64,000 bases of DNA from Citrobacter sp. Res13-Sevr-PEB04-36 (lineage in GTDB: Bacteria; Pseudomonadota; Gammaproteobacteria; Enterobacterales; Enterobacteriaceae). Below are positions 53,221-62,700 of this stretch, piece by piece. Under the pieces are notes generated by a model, which did no database searches, was not told where the DNA came from, and worked only from the letters and a program-made list of their open reading frames with translations. The DNA is taken from positions 1 through 64,000 of the forward strand of contig NZ_JADABY010000005.1 in NCBI RefSeq assembly GCF_015672735.1, given 5' to 3'. How positions within the stretch are numbered: the stretch's first letter is position 1; each line of letters begins with the position of its first letter. Made by a program: the position numbers and the translations under genes.

Positions 53221-54084
53221 TTATTCTTGCTCCAGCATCGCATTCACCCACGCATCCAGATTGGCAAAAGTAGGTTTAGAGGCCAGGTGAAGAAGTTTAC
53301 GTCCCGCATCTACAGCCAGCAGAGTTGGCTTACCGCCCGCTTGTGCTACCAGCACGGTGCGCACACACTCAAGCAGTGAGTGCTCTGCGCGAGCCTGTTG
53401 TTCCATCGCGTTCGCCAGCGGGTCCATCAGGCAGTAACAGATGAATACCCCCAAAAAGGTCCCCACCAGCGCAGCTGCAACTTTTAAACCGATAAGCGCA
53501 ATCGATCCATCGATAGACTGCATGGTGATGATGATCCCCAGTACCGCCGCGCAAATTCCAAATCCTGGCATCGCTTCGGCAGTACGCTGTAACGAGCGTG
53601 AAGGGGTCAGCAGTGACTCTTCCGCAGTATCCAGCTCTTGATCAAGAATCCCCTCCAGCTCATGGGCATCAATTTTCCCCATCGCCATTAAACGGAAGTT
53701 ATCGGCGATAAATGTCACCAGACGCTTCTGCGTCAGTACCAGCGGGTATTTCTGAAAGATGGTACTTTCTTCCGGCTGCTCAATATGCTGATCCAGCATG
53801 CGTAGCCCGCCGTTTTGTACCATTTCCAGCAATTCGTACAGGCACATCAGTAACTGTCGCTGAAACTCCGGTCCCATTTTCTTTTTACTGATCACCCCTT
53901 TAATTTGATGGATGATTTCTTTAAGTACATGCATTGGGTTGCCAATGATCATGGCCCCAACACCGGCCCCAATAATAATGATAATTTCCGCCGGTTGCCA
54001 AATAGCAATTAATTGCCCGCCAGCCTCAAAATAACCACCAAAAACACAACCTACAACCACTAATAAACCAAAAATTTTTTGCAT
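53221..54084 (-). CDS. lafT: Lateral flagellar stator protein LafT (MotA-like)
   Basis: A 287-residue MotA homologue with four membrane helices (about 2-20, 30-50, 168-188, 200-222) and the conserved cytoplasmic loop between helices 2 and 3. The start at 54084 has GGAGG upstream. The gene reads into lafU and together they form the proton-driven stator. Confidence 0.95.
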   Translation of the reverse strand: MQKIFGLLVVVGCVFGGYFEAGGQLIAIWQPAEIIIIIGAGVGAMIIGNPMHVLKEIIHQIKGVISKKKMGPEFQRQLLMCLYELLEMVQNGGLRMLDQHIEQPEESTIFQKYPLVLTQKRLVTFIADNFRLMAMGKIDAHELEGILDQELDTAEESLLTPSRSLQRTAEAMPGFGICAAVLGIIITMQSIDGSIALIGLKVAAALVGTFLGVFICYCLMDPLANAMEQQARAEHSLLECVRTVLVAQAGGKPTLLAVDAGRKLLHLASKPTFANLDAWVNAMLEQE

Positions 54085-54113
54085 TACATCCTCCGCATTT
54101 CGATTCGGTATTG

Positions 54114-54830
54114 TTAATCCTGATATAAGCAATCACGAATCTTCTGCGTGATTTTTTTATTCATTTGACAAATTCGGGCTTCTGTCAGCCCCAGCACCAA
54201 CGCGATCTCTTTTAAATTCATATCGTGCTGGTAATACATTGAGAGCACCTGCCCCTCTTTTTCACTGAGCTGGTTCAGGGCGTGGCTCAGCATTTCCTGA
54301 GTCACAATTTGTTCCTCAATACCTCGCCCTTCAAGCGGTGCAATCGGCATGTCACCATTCAGTAATTCATCCAGACTGGCTAGCGTTTCAGCACCTTCCA
54401 GCTGTTGGTATTCCTGATAATCCTCTGACGATAAACCCAATTGCGAGAGTTCTTCCCATCCGGGTTCATGTCCGAGTTGTTTGCGCGCATCACGAATCAG
54501 ATCTTTAATCTGGTGGTATTTCTGGCGCAACTGACGAGGTCGCCAGTCAAGGCTGCGGAGTTCATCCAGTATGGCACCGCGTATGCGGTGTACTGCATAA
54601 CCAGCAAAGCCTTCATCAGGCAACCCATAGCGGCGAATCGCGTTCAGCAATCCCATCAGTGCGGTTTGCTCCATGTCCTGTCTGTCGATAACACAGGTAC
54701 ATTGTGGCGCAAGTTGACGCACCACTTTGCGCACCAATGGCAGATAAGCCTGTAAGTAATGGCTCTCCTGCTTTGGTGTCAGCACGGGTGTCGCATTAAA
54801 ATCTTCTGACTCGTAAGCATCCTGTATCAT
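54114..54830 (-). CDS. lafS: Lateral flagellar sigma factor LafS (FliA-like)
   Basis: A 238-residue sigma-28-type factor. Region 2 has YLPLVRKVVRQLAPQ and MEQTALMGLLNAIRRY; region 4 has LSEKEGQVLSMYYQHDMNLKEIALVLGLTEARICQMNKK. It directs transcription of late lateral genes, including lafA. It lies between lafF and lafT. Confidence 0.95.
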   Translation of the reverse strand: MIQDAYESEDFNATPVLTPKQESHYLQAYLPLVRKVVRQLAPQCTCVIDRQDMEQTALMGLLNAIRRYGLPDEGFAGYAVHRIRGAILDELRSLDWRPRQLRQKYHQIKDLIRDARKQLGHEPGWEELSQLGLSSEDYQEYQQLEGAETLASLDELLNGDMPIAPLEGRGIEEQIVTQEMLSHALNQLSEKEGQVLSMYYQHDMNLKEIALVLGLTEARICQMNKKITQKIRDCLYQD

Positions 54831-54850
54831 GTTATTCTCTGGCTCATCGT

Positions 54851-55327
54851 TTATTGAAACACGACTTTTTTCACCAAAATATCCTTATAAGGCGTAGCCA
54901 TTTTGCGCATGGTTAATTCTTTTTTCAGCGTATTAGAAACCATTGTCCTGATTTCCGATATTTTCAAAGAACGCACCTCTTCATATTTCATATCAGAGAG
55001 CTGATCGACAGTAATACTCTGATATAATGGTTCTTCTTTTTTTATTTTTTCAGCATCTTTATCTGAATCAACCACCATGACTAATTCCGCCAACATATAA
55101 TGATCTTCACCTTCATTATCATGTAGCGTAACCACCGTTTCCGGTAGGGAGACAAAAATACTGCTGGTTTCATCCTGGCTATCCTCAGCCTGGCCATCAG
55201 ATTTTTCCGCTACAGTCGCAGCTGTAGTTCCCTTATTCATATAATGATAAACGCCCCAGCCAGCCCCACCTGCAATACCCAGAGCGACGACGGAGCTGAT
55301 CACACACGCGATAACAATTTTCTTCAT
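54851..55327 (-). CDS. lafF: LafF (FliL-like)
   Basis: A 158-residue single-pass inner-membrane protein (helix at about 4-30) with a C-terminal FliL-like domain (YQSITVDQLSDMKYEEVRSLKISEIRTMV). It is assigned as LafF from the order of the Flag-2 cluster. Confidence 0.85.
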   Translation of the reverse strand: MKKIVIACVISSVVALGIAGGAGWGVYHYMNKGTTAATVAEKSDGQAEDSQDETSSIFVSLPETVVTLHDNEGEDHYMLAELVMVVDSDKDAEKIKKEEPLYQSITVDQLSDMKYEEVRSLKISEIRTMVSNTLKKELTMRKMATPYKDILVKKVVFQ

Positions 55328-55334
55328 TTTACTT

Positions 55335-56513
55335 TTACACTTTGATCAGAACGGATTCATTCCGTTGAAATTGAGGTTCATCATTGAGCATTAATGCTGA
55401 CGTCACCTCGTCCTGTTGATGGCCAGATTGCTGCTGGTTATGTTGTTGCTGCGATTGCCCCTCGGAAGAGACCTGAACATTCACTTCCATGAAGTTCTGC
55501 GCCGTCAGATGTTGGCGTAAATTCTCGCTAAATTGCTGTAACGAGCGGCAGACATCGCTTTGATTGGCACCGATATGCACCATGAGTTTTCCCGCATCCA
55601 GCTGCACGGCAATTTCCAGTTTGCCAAGCGATGGAGGGTCAAGACGAATAGTAGAAATTTGCTGTTGTTGACCTAACTGGAACTGGATCCGGTCCTTCAA
55701 GAGGGCGGTGAGTTTTTCGCCCAGTTCATCCGTCGACATTTCCATCGGCGTCGATGCTTGCGCCGACATGACGCTACGGTCAGCTACAGCATTCGCAGGC
55801 TGATTGCCCTGTACGGCCGAATTGAGCAAATTCTGCGCGGATACAGGCTGATTGACGGTAATGCCGTCACTTTTTTTCACCGCCAGTGAGCGAGGAAATC
55901 CGTTTTCCTCTGTTTTCACGCGGGCAGAAATTTGCTGCATGGTCGACAGAGCAGGTTTCTCCGGAGAAATAGCCCGTAAATCCTGGGCGGAAAATGTCGC
56001 CAGTTTGGCCTGCTGGTCCGGGGTTGCCTGCGGCATGTCCTCGGTTAGTGAGGCCAGTAACGCCTGTATTTTAGGCGGCAGTGAGGCTAAATCAGAAGTA
56101 GAGGGCGAAGGCACAGCGTCAGCTTTTCCTTGCTGCGACATCGAACTCACTAACTGATGGAGGATCGGAGAACCCGTATTACCGGATTGCACCTGCGCCA
56201 GCATTTTCAGCATTTCACCATCAGGCTGTTTTTGTGAGCCCGCAGGTACAGCTGACTGAGCAGGTTGTGCCAGCAGCATCGCCAGTAACGCCTGCATTGC
56301 GGCAGGATCAGCGTCATCGCTTTGGCGTTTGGCTATTGAGGCTTGCTGATGCTGAGTTTTTACACCGAGCAGACGCTCAGCCACAGCGTTAAGCCCTGCC
56401 TGTGGTAATGAAAAAGTGCTACCGCCCGTCGTGGTTGCCGGTGGCGAAATAGTCGCTTTTCCCGGCGTGGCCTCTGCCAACGCACTGGCCGAAGCCAGTA
56501 ATACAGGATTCAT
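55335..56513 (-). CDS. lafE: LafE (FliK-like hook-length control)
   Basis: A 392-residue protein with a long Gln/Ala/Ser-rich disordered N-terminus and a C-terminal Flg_hook domain (IRLDPPSLGKLEIAVQLDAGKLMVHI, QNFMEVNVQVSSEGQS). That architecture is the hook-length ruler. It overlaps lafD by ATGA. Confidence 0.9.
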   Translation of the reverse strand: MNPVLLASASALAEATPGKATISPPATTTGGSTFSLPQAGLNAVAERLLGVKTQHQQASIAKRQSDDADPAAMQALLAMLLAQPAQSAVPAGSQKQPDGEMLKMLAQVQSGNTGSPILHQLVSSMSQQGKADAVPSPSTSDLASLPPKIQALLASLTEDMPQATPDQQAKLATFSAQDLRAISPEKPALSTMQQISARVKTEENGFPRSLAVKKSDGITVNQPVSAQNLLNSAVQGNQPANAVADRSVMSAQASTPMEMSTDELGEKLTALLKDRIQFQLGQQQQISTIRLDPPSLGKLEIAVQLDAGKLMVHIGANQSDVCRSLQQFSENLRQHLTAQNFMEVNVQVSSEGQSQQQHNQQQSGHQQDEVTSALMLNDEPQFQRNESVLIKV

Positions 56514-56827
56514 GCCTTCTCCGATATTAAATTAACCATTGAGTACGCCAACATTCCTTCCTGGTTTTGCTGATGTTTATCCATGCGCGCTTTGAGTTCT
56601 TCTGCACGCTGCGTTCGCCGTTCAATCAACGCCTCAAACGCCATAAGCAGTTTGCTTTTCACTTTATGCAGCGCTGCAGCGTCTGTTTCCCAGGCAGCAT
56701 AGGCATGAAAGTCACGCATGACCTGCTGATGCAGACCGGGTAATCGACGCCACCGTTTTTGATCCAGGGCGTCGTTCATTGCCTCTACCAAGGCATAAAG
56801 CTGCTGTTGCTGACGTTCTCTTTCCAT
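56510..56827 (-). CDS. lafD: LafD (FliT-like chaperone)
   Basis: A 105-residue all-helical protein (ERQQQQLYALVEAMNDALDQKRW) in the FliT position between FliS-like LafC and LafE. It probably chaperones the filament cap protein. Sequence support alone is modest. Confidence 0.8.
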   Translation of the reverse strand: MERERQQQQLYALVEAMNDALDQKRWRRLPGLHQQVMRDFHAYAAWETDAAALHKVKSKLLMAFEALIERRTQRAEELKARMDKHQQNQEGMLAYSMVNLISEKA

Positions 56828-56831
56828 CGAC

Positions 56832-57224
56832 TTATCCCAGCTTGGCCGATAAACCTTCCCAGCCTGTGCGTAGATTCGTCAGGATGAGGATCACTTCATC
56901 AATTTTTTCTAACGACATTTCACCGCTGGCTTCATACAGACGGTAGACACAGTGGTCATACAGTCGGGACAGATTGACGACCAGATCACCGCCGGTTTCA
57001 AACTCCAGCGAGCTGGTTAAAGCATTGAGAATATCGATGCATTTATTAATACTCTGCGCTTTACGCTCATACCGTTTGTTCTCAATATGACTTTTGGCGC
57101 GTTCCAGTTCGTCCATCAGCCCCGAAAACAGCACCAGCACCAGCTCAAGAGGTGATGCCGCCGCCGTACGGGCAGCAAGATCCATCTCTTTATATTGCGA
57201 ATAACCATCCTGCGTGTCGTACAT
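56832..57224 (-). CDS. lafC: LafC (FliS-like flagellin chaperone)
   Basis: A 130-residue FliS homologue (SPLELVLVLFSGLMDELERAKSHIENKRYERKAQSINKCIDILNAL) that holds flagellin for export. It lies between the cap gene and lafD. Confidence 0.92.
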   Translation of the reverse strand: MYDTQDGYSQYKEMDLAARTAAASPLELVLVLFSGLMDELERAKSHIENKRYERKAQSINKCIDILNALTSSLEFETGGDLVVNLSRLYDHCVYRLYEASGEMSLEKIDEVILILTNLRTGWEGLSAKLG

Positions 57225-57256
57225 TTAATTTCTAATCCTTCTGCTAAATCAGCCAA

Positions 57257-58582
57257 TTACATGAATGCAGCCATACTGACCTTCATGGTGTACGTTTCCA
57301 CCAGCGTATTGGTGTACTCTTCCACATAGCGCTCATAGTTGGTGTTATAGGTGTTAGTCAGCTGATCGCCTTCGTCCTGAATTTTGCTCTGCTGGTCATC
57401 AATGTTTTCCTGGCGCATAGCAATGATGCCGTTACTGGAATCCAGATAGCTTTCCATCAGGTCATCCATCTGCGCGACCATACTGTCATCACCGACAAAT
57501 ATTGAAGTCAGCCCGTCCGGATTTTCGTCCATTTCTTCGCTGAACTGAGTGGAGTCAATCTGTAAGTGCCCATCGGAATCCAGCGTGATGCCATAATCGA
57601 CAATCGATACGCCACCGTAAGAAGCGTGAGCAATATCATCCATCTGATTTGCCAGCGAATTCATACCCGCATCACCGGCAAAAACCCCAGCCGCCGTATC
57701 GTCATCACCATAACTGGTCAGGGAATCGATGGTGTCCACTAGCGTGTTATAAGCATCGACAAAGGTCTGGACTTTGGCCTGCGATCCGCTGGAGTCTTCC
57801 GCCACAGTAAAAGTCGTCACATCATTAGGATCATCAGGATCGCTGACCTCAGAAAAAGTCATCGTCACGCCGGGGATAACATCATCGAAGGTATTGGTGC
57901 TACTGGTAATTTCAGGACCACTCTGGTTTCCCAGATGAATCTCCGCGTCCTGCGCTTCCGTAACATTATTCTTACTGGTAGCAATCGCATCAGAAAATGT
58001 ATCATTTCCCGTTACGCTGACTGAAAATCCACTTTGCTCTCCCGTCGTATCAGAAGTCAGCATAATGGTGGTCGTATCACCCGTTTTGACCAGCGCCGCC
58101 GAGACACCGGGGTTGTCGTCAGAATCATTAATCGCATCGACCAACTCGCTGGAATCAATAAAGTTGTCACCATCCTGATCGGCTGCTGCCAGATCGATAT
58201 CCATGGTCGTGCCATCATCCATAGAGAGTTCAAACGTACCGGATGCGCTGAACTGGTCATCGCTCATACTGAACGTTGTCTGCTGTGCCTGGGCCAGTTT
58301 TGTGACGTAAAATGAGTAGGTCCCCGGCTGTGCCTGCGAGTTTGCCGATACTGTATTCGACTCATTGTTCGACGTAGCTGAAAACGTCAGCGGGCCATCG
58401 GTGTCACTGTTCAGGGCATCAATAGCTGACTGAAAATCCGTAAGAGCCGTACTTAACGAGTCCAGTCCAGCGCTCTCTGCGTCCAGGTCTGCCTGCTCGT
58501 TCTGCAGGTTAGCCGCCTGCGTGGCAATATCCGCGTAGGCAAATTGTTGTGCTAATTTTTGGATCGGACTCGTAAAGCTCAT
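57257..58582 (-). CDS. lafB: LafB (FliD-like filament cap)
   Basis: A 441-residue FliD homologue with coiled ends (NLQNEQADLDAESAGLDSLSTALTDFQSAIDAL) and an Asp/Thr-rich middle. The C-terminal helix (SKIQDEGDQLTNTYNTNYERYVEEYTNTL) is typical of HAP2. It caps the lateral filament. Confidence 0.93.
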   Translation of the reverse strand: MSFTSPIQKLAQQFAYADIATQAANLQNEQADLDAESAGLDSLSTALTDFQSAIDALNSDTDGPLTFSATSNNESNTVSANSQAQPGTYSFYVTKLAQAQQTTFSMSDDQFSASGTFELSMDDGTTMDIDLAAADQDGDNFIDSSELVDAINDSDDNPGVSAALVKTGDTTTIMLTSDTTGEQSGFSVSVTGNDTFSDAIATSKNNVTEAQDAEIHLGNQSGPEITSSTNTFDDVIPGVTMTFSEVSDPDDPNDVTTFTVAEDSSGSQAKVQTFVDAYNTLVDTIDSLTSYGDDDTAAGVFAGDAGMNSLANQMDDIAHASYGGVSIVDYGITLDSDGHLQIDSTQFSEEMDENPDGLTSIFVGDDSMVAQMDDLMESYLDSSNGIIAMRQENIDDQQSKIQDEGDQLTNTYNTNYERYVEEYTNTLVETYTMKVSMAAFM

Positions 58583-58730
58583 GATTGATGACCCCGTGTA
58601 ATGTTATTTATGTATTAGCAAAATACATGCCAAAATTTTTATTAATTAAATTCAATGGATTATTAGGGTAACGGAAGCCACCCTTCCCTTTTTCTGGAAG
58701 GTTTTCAGACGTATTCTCTGGGGCTGAAAG

Positions 58731-58758
58731 CACAACACCGCCAGTCGGCGGTGTTGTG
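58731..58758 (-). terminator. lafA terminator
   Basis: A 12-bp perfect stem CACAACACCGCC/GGCGGTGTTGTG with a 4-base loop, 29 bases after the lafA stop. Confidence 0.85.
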
Positions 58759-58786
58759 AATGGCGTCATTTCACCACTAAACTGAA

Positions 58787-59701
58787 TTACTGCAGCAGGC
58801 TGGAAACCATGCTGGACATGCTGTTGGACTGCTTCAGCATGGTGATACCGGTTTGCATCAGCACCTGTTGCTGGGTCATGTTGGACGCTTCCGTCGCGTA
58901 GTCGGTATCCATAATGTTACCGATCGCCACTTCAGTGTTGTCCTGCATGCTGGTCAGGTTAGCTGCGGTATCATTCAGACGGTTGATAGATGCACCCAGT
59001 TTGGACTGGATCTTAGACACGTCATCCATTGCAGTTGAAATGCTTGAGATCATTTTGTTTGCTGAACCTGACACAGTCAGTTCGGTACCGCCTGAAACAC
59101 CCGCAGTTCCGCTAGTATCAGCCTGGTCTGCCCGGAAGGACGTACTGATACCTGACAGATGAACAGTCAATGTATCCAGTTGGCTAGAAATATTCACTGT
59201 CATGGTGTCGGACTCTTCAGCCCCGACCTGGAAGGTAACAGAATGCTGGAACAGACCGTCAGTTTTTGTATTGCTGGTACTAGAAACACCGAACAGATTG
59301 GTGCCGCCGTAGGTGGTGTTCTGCAGCATGTCAGACATCTGCTGACCCAGTTCGTCATACTCATCCTGCATTGACTGCAGATCTTCGTCGCTATACGTTC
59401 CGTTCGCTGCCTGGGTAGACAGGTCTTTCATGCGGCCCAGTACGTCGGTCATTTCATCAAACATGCTGTCTGCAGTCTGCAGCATTGCAGTTGCGTCCTG
59501 AATGTTGCTCAACGCAACGCCCATACCGCTGGACTGCGCAGTCAGGCGATTAGCAATCTGTTTGCCCGCGGCATCATCTGCAGAAGAGTTAATGCGGTTA
59601 CCTGTCGCCAGACGTTCCATAGAGGTAGACAGAGATGCGCTGCTTTTATTAATGGCATTCACCGATGCCATTGAGGCGGTATTAGTATTAATCGATAACA
59701 T
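58787..59701 (-). CDS. lafA: Lateral flagellin LafA
   Basis: A 304-residue flagellin: conserved N-terminus MLSINTNTASMASVNAINKSS with RLATGNRINSSADDAAG, a short variable middle (about 140-215), and conserved C-terminus ending SSMVSSLLQ. It is shorter than polar FliC, as usual for lateral filaments. The start at 59701 has AAGGAG upstream. It is expressed alone, between a sigma-28-like promoter and a terminator. Confidence 0.96.
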   Translation of the reverse strand: MLSINTNTASMASVNAINKSSASLSTSMERLATGNRINSSADDAAGKQIANRLTAQSSGMGVALSNIQDATAMLQTADSMFDEMTDVLGRMKDLSTQAANGTYSDEDLQSMQDEYDELGQQMSDMLQNTTYGGTNLFGVSSTSNTKTDGLFQHSVTFQVGAEESDTMTVNISSQLDTLTVHLSGISTSFRADQADTSGTAGVSGGTELTVSGSANKMISSISTAMDDVSKIQSKLGASINRLNDTAANLTSMQDNTEVAIGNIMDTDYATEASNMTQQQVLMQTGITMLKQSNSMSSMVSSLLQ

Positions 59702-60266
59702 GGTACAGCTCCTTGGTAAAAATCGTTTTCGTTTCGATACTCTGTAAAAACGACCAACCATCTGCAAAACTTAAAGCACGGTAAAAATTTTTTTCTCGGT
59801 ATCAACATCTGTTCATCTGGCTTGATGAAGAACCTGCTCCATTGAAATTTAGCTTTTCATGCCATTCCTTATACATCAACCCATTACTACAGGAAGAACG
59901 CAATCAACATTAATTAAAAAATTATTAGAAATACCTAATCAAAGATAAATTAACTACAAATCAAAATAGCTAACATCATGAAAAAAATGAGATTAAACTC
60001 ACCAGTGTTTTAATAAACCCAAACTTACAGGCCATTGATTTACATTTAGTTGCAAATACGACCAACTTTTGTATTGTGCGTTTCAGGCTCTTTCGTTACA
60101 TTTCTAGTCCAATTTAGGACCGCTCAAAAAAAAACCAACACCAATGATGCTGGCATTTTTATCCGAACAGCCAGAAAGACATCTCCGTTTTTCATAATTC
60201 TAATACTTTGATTTTTAACAGTATGACGCAAGGGATATTAAAGATCTTTCACGGGCAGATAACACT
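59702..60266. other. Intergenic region between lafA and lafZ
   Basis: A 565-bp AT-rich divergent region with no gene visible. It holds the candidate lafA promoter and should hold the lafZ promoter, whose sequence I cannot identify. Confidence 0.6.
59747..59774 (-). promoter_or_regulatory. Candidate sigma-28 promoter of lafA
   Basis: On the lafA strand, TTAAGTTT (seven of eight bases of the -35 consensus TAAAGTTT region) is followed after 12 bases by GTCGTTTT, a partial match to GCCGATAA. It ends 45 bases before lafA and would be read by LafS. The -10 match is weak. Confidence 0.35.
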
Positions 60267-61220
60267 ATGAGTATTGTAGTCAACCACTGGCGGATGGATT
60301 CTTCGCTTAATGCATTAATCCATTGTGAGACAGGTGAAACGCGTCGTTTGGGCGAATACCATTTTATTCTGTTAGAAACATTAGCTAAAAATGCCGATAC
60401 TGTTTTATCACGTTCATTTTTAATGACTGAGGTTTGGAAGAATCGCATCGTTGGTGGAAATAGCCTCCCAACAGCCATTCATGCGTTACGCGTCGCTATC
60501 GATGATGATGGCAAGCAGCAAGAAATTATCAAAACGATCCCTAAAAAAGGGTATTTGTTTAATAAAAATTACCTAACCGAAATCATTGACCTTAATATTA
60601 ATGTGGTCGAAATCCCCAGCCATGATGAAGCGCTAGTTAATCCAGAAGATGAAGCGACTGACGACATAATCAGCATTAATAAAACAAACGATAAAAACAT
60701 ACAAAATCAGTCCATTACTGGAATGATTGAAGAAAAAAACAACAAGGTAGTGGGTAGCAAACAGCATACTTACCGGGCCGCTTTGATTACGCTGTCGGTT
60801 GTCGTGACTACTCTCTTTCTGCTGGCTATGATCTTTTATTTCAAAGTACCTTCCATGACCAAAACGGAAGAAACCCCTCAATTAGTAAAAGAGAGTCTTG
60901 AAAACGCCAATCGCATTACGGTTTTCCATCTTTACGATGCCGGTGAAAATAATAAAAAATCATCGCCAATCTCACAACATATCCTTCCCGGAGTACAGCA
61001 AGTTAATCAACTGTTGCAGACGTACGATGCCACAATGACGATGTATTACAGGGTCTCACTGAACAAATTTTCGCTGGATATGGTATTAAGCAATCAATGT
61101 AATGACCAGTGGCAGTTGGCCCTGAGTTTCGACGACTGGCTAAATAAAGATAATGAGATGAATGGAATTTTAATTAAAGAAGTGGAGAAAATGTTAAATG
61201 AAATACCAAAATGCAAATAG
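60267..61220 (+). CDS. lafZ: LafZ, ToxR-like membrane-bound regulator
   Basis: A 317-residue protein with an N-terminal OmpR/ToxR winged helix (residues about 5-105: RRLGEYHFILLETLAKNADTVLSRSFLMTEVW, KTIPKKGYLF) and one membrane helix near 172-195. A periplasmic domain of about 120 residues follows. This layout is that of LafZ in the Flag-2 cluster. It probably couples an outside signal to lateral flagellar genes. It overlaps the next gene by 23 bases. Confidence 0.85.
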   Translation: MSIVVNHWRMDSSLNALIHCETGETRRLGEYHFILLETLAKNADTVLSRSFLMTEVWKNRIVGGNSLPTAIHALRVAIDDDGKQQEIIKTIPKKGYLFNKNYLTEIIDLNINVVEIPSHDEALVNPEDEATDDIISINKTNDKNIQNQSITGMIEEKNNKVVGSKQHTYRAALITLSVVVTTLFLLAMIFYFKVPSMTKTEETPQLVKESLENANRITVFHLYDAGENNKKSSPISQHILPGVQQVNQLLQTYDATMTMYYRVSLNKFSLDMVLSNQCNDQWQLALSFDDWLNKDNEMNGILIKEVEKMLNEIPKCK

Positions 61221-61677
61221 TTATTTTTTCTCCGCACTGTCTGTCTTGACGTTATTTTCCAGTTTCGTGGCGCACGCCCATATTGAAAACACGGTGATTT
61301 CTAGCTACAACCTTACCACGGGTAAAAATGTCCACTATGAACTGTTGGTCAGCCCACGAAATCAAAACACCACAGTTACTCTTGTTCCTCTTGAGCAAAA
61401 TAACAAAGCGGCTTCAATTTTTAAGATTTCAGCGTGTATTAATCGTTATACGGGTTCATCTAAACAGGGTGAGTTTCATTTTAGTGCGGCAAAAGCTGCT
61501 CAAAATGACCCTCGCTTATCAAACTTTGGTACCTTTGTGACTGAGCATAATTTGCACACCTGGTGGATTCATTTAAATGCAAAACAGAATTTGCTTTTTA
61601 CTCAGGATGTTGGAGGTCTGTTAGTCACAGACCCCTCTACATTTTTATTCTCAACAAAACCCTGTCAGACCAATTAA
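61198..61677 (+). CDS. Secreted protein coupled to lafZ
   Basis: A 159-residue protein with a signal peptide (cleavage after VAHA near residue 28) and two mature cysteines (SACINRY, KPCQ). The fold is probably beta-rich. Its start lies inside the lafZ frame, so the two are likely translated together, as in other ToxR-type pairs where a periplasmic partner (ToxS-like) protects or tunes the sensor. I do not recognise the family; the partner role is inference. Its stop overlaps the convergent lafW stop. Confidence 0.65.
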   Translation: MKYQNANSYFFSALSVLTLFSSFVAHAHIENTVISSYNLTTGKNVHYELLVSPRNQNTTVTLVPLEQNNKAASIFKISACINRYTGSSKQGEFHFSAAKAAQNDPRLSNFGTFVTEHNLHTWWIHLNAKQNLLFTQDVGGLLVTDPSTFLFSTKPCQTN

Positions 61678-62675
61678 CGTAATAAACTGCGAACGGTCTG
61701 ACTGGACAGTCGGGCCTGGCCATTAACCGCTTGCGCTAACACCTGATAATTATGGTTAGCGTGATTTAATACCCCACCGAGTGACTCTGATGCTTTTACC
61801 GCACTTTCCGCCTGCGGAAAACGCGCCATACCGTCAATCAACTGTCGGGCCTTTTCCTGCTGGGCGGCCATTTGAGCACGCTGGTCGCCAATAAAATCCA
61901 GCGCCTGTTGTAACCCATCTTGCGAACGGGAGTTGCTCTGCAATACGCTTTGCTGCAATTCGTCCGTTCGGCAAGGATCGGCAAATGTCTTCAACACAGT
62001 GAACGCCGATGATTTCGCGTCCACATCACGCATACTCAACGTTTGCTCGACCTGCGGCCACTGTTTTTCCGTGGTAGAGAAGGCCAGCGCCCCCTGTTGT
62101 TCATGGATCTGCACGCCAACACGCCGCAGTGCATGGCTCATTATCATCTGGTACTGGCCAGGTTCAGAATTCTCATCTACCACAACAGCCGAGTGCTGAG
62201 TCTGCCGACCATCAGAAACACTAAACATTCGCGAGCCCATCGCACTTTTTTGTAGCATCTGAGCCAGGTCCGGCGAGTGAAATGTCACTCTCGCCTCTCC
62301 CTGTAGCATTGGGCGTAACTGCCTGTCGACTGCACCACCTGATAATGACGCTCTCTTTTCCAGCCATTGGGAAAGTTCAGCGCCCTTCTGCTGCTGCGCC
62401 TGTCCGCCCCGACGAGAAGCATGGCGGTAATCCAGTAAATGCTGCTCCAGTTGTCCCAGGTAGTGATCGGCCTGTTGCAGCGTGGTGAGCTGGTCGTTGA
62501 GCTGAACGCTGTAACGCTGAGGCCGGGTTGTAATGAGTGGGGAGGCCGGGTAATCACTCGCCGTGGCGGGTAACTTTTGACGGACAGGGGCATTCTGCGC
62601 AACCGCATGGGGCTGCACAGAAGGATTAAGTGCTCCGCTACCGGAGAGTGACGTTGTATTTAAACCGACCTGCAT
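61674..62675 (-). CDS. lafW: LafW, putative lateral hook-associated protein
   Basis: A 333-residue Gln-rich helical protein (MQVGLNTTSLSGSG; LGQLEQHLLDYRHASRRGGQAQQQKG; QQALDFIGDQRAQMAAQQEKARQL). It is assigned as LafW from its place after the FlgL homologue in Flag-2. AGGA precedes the ATG. Its role in the hook-filament junction is inferred from the cluster. Confidence 0.75.
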   Translation of the reverse strand: MQVGLNTTSLSGSGALNPSVQPHAVAQNAPVRQKLPATASDYPASPLITTRPQRYSVQLNDQLTTLQQADHYLGQLEQHLLDYRHASRRGGQAQQQKGAELSQWLEKRASLSGGAVDRQLRPMLQGEARVTFHSPDLAQMLQKSAMGSRMFSVSDGRQTQHSAVVVDENSEPGQYQMIMSHALRRVGVQIHEQQGALAFSTTEKQWPQVEQTLSMRDVDAKSSAFTVLKTFADPCRTDELQQSVLQSNSRSQDGLQQALDFIGDQRAQMAAQQEKARQLIDGMARFPQAESAVKASESLGGVLNHANHNYQVLAQAVNGQARLSSQTVRSLLR

Positions 62676-62700
62676 ACTATTCCTGGGCTGCTGCTTACTG

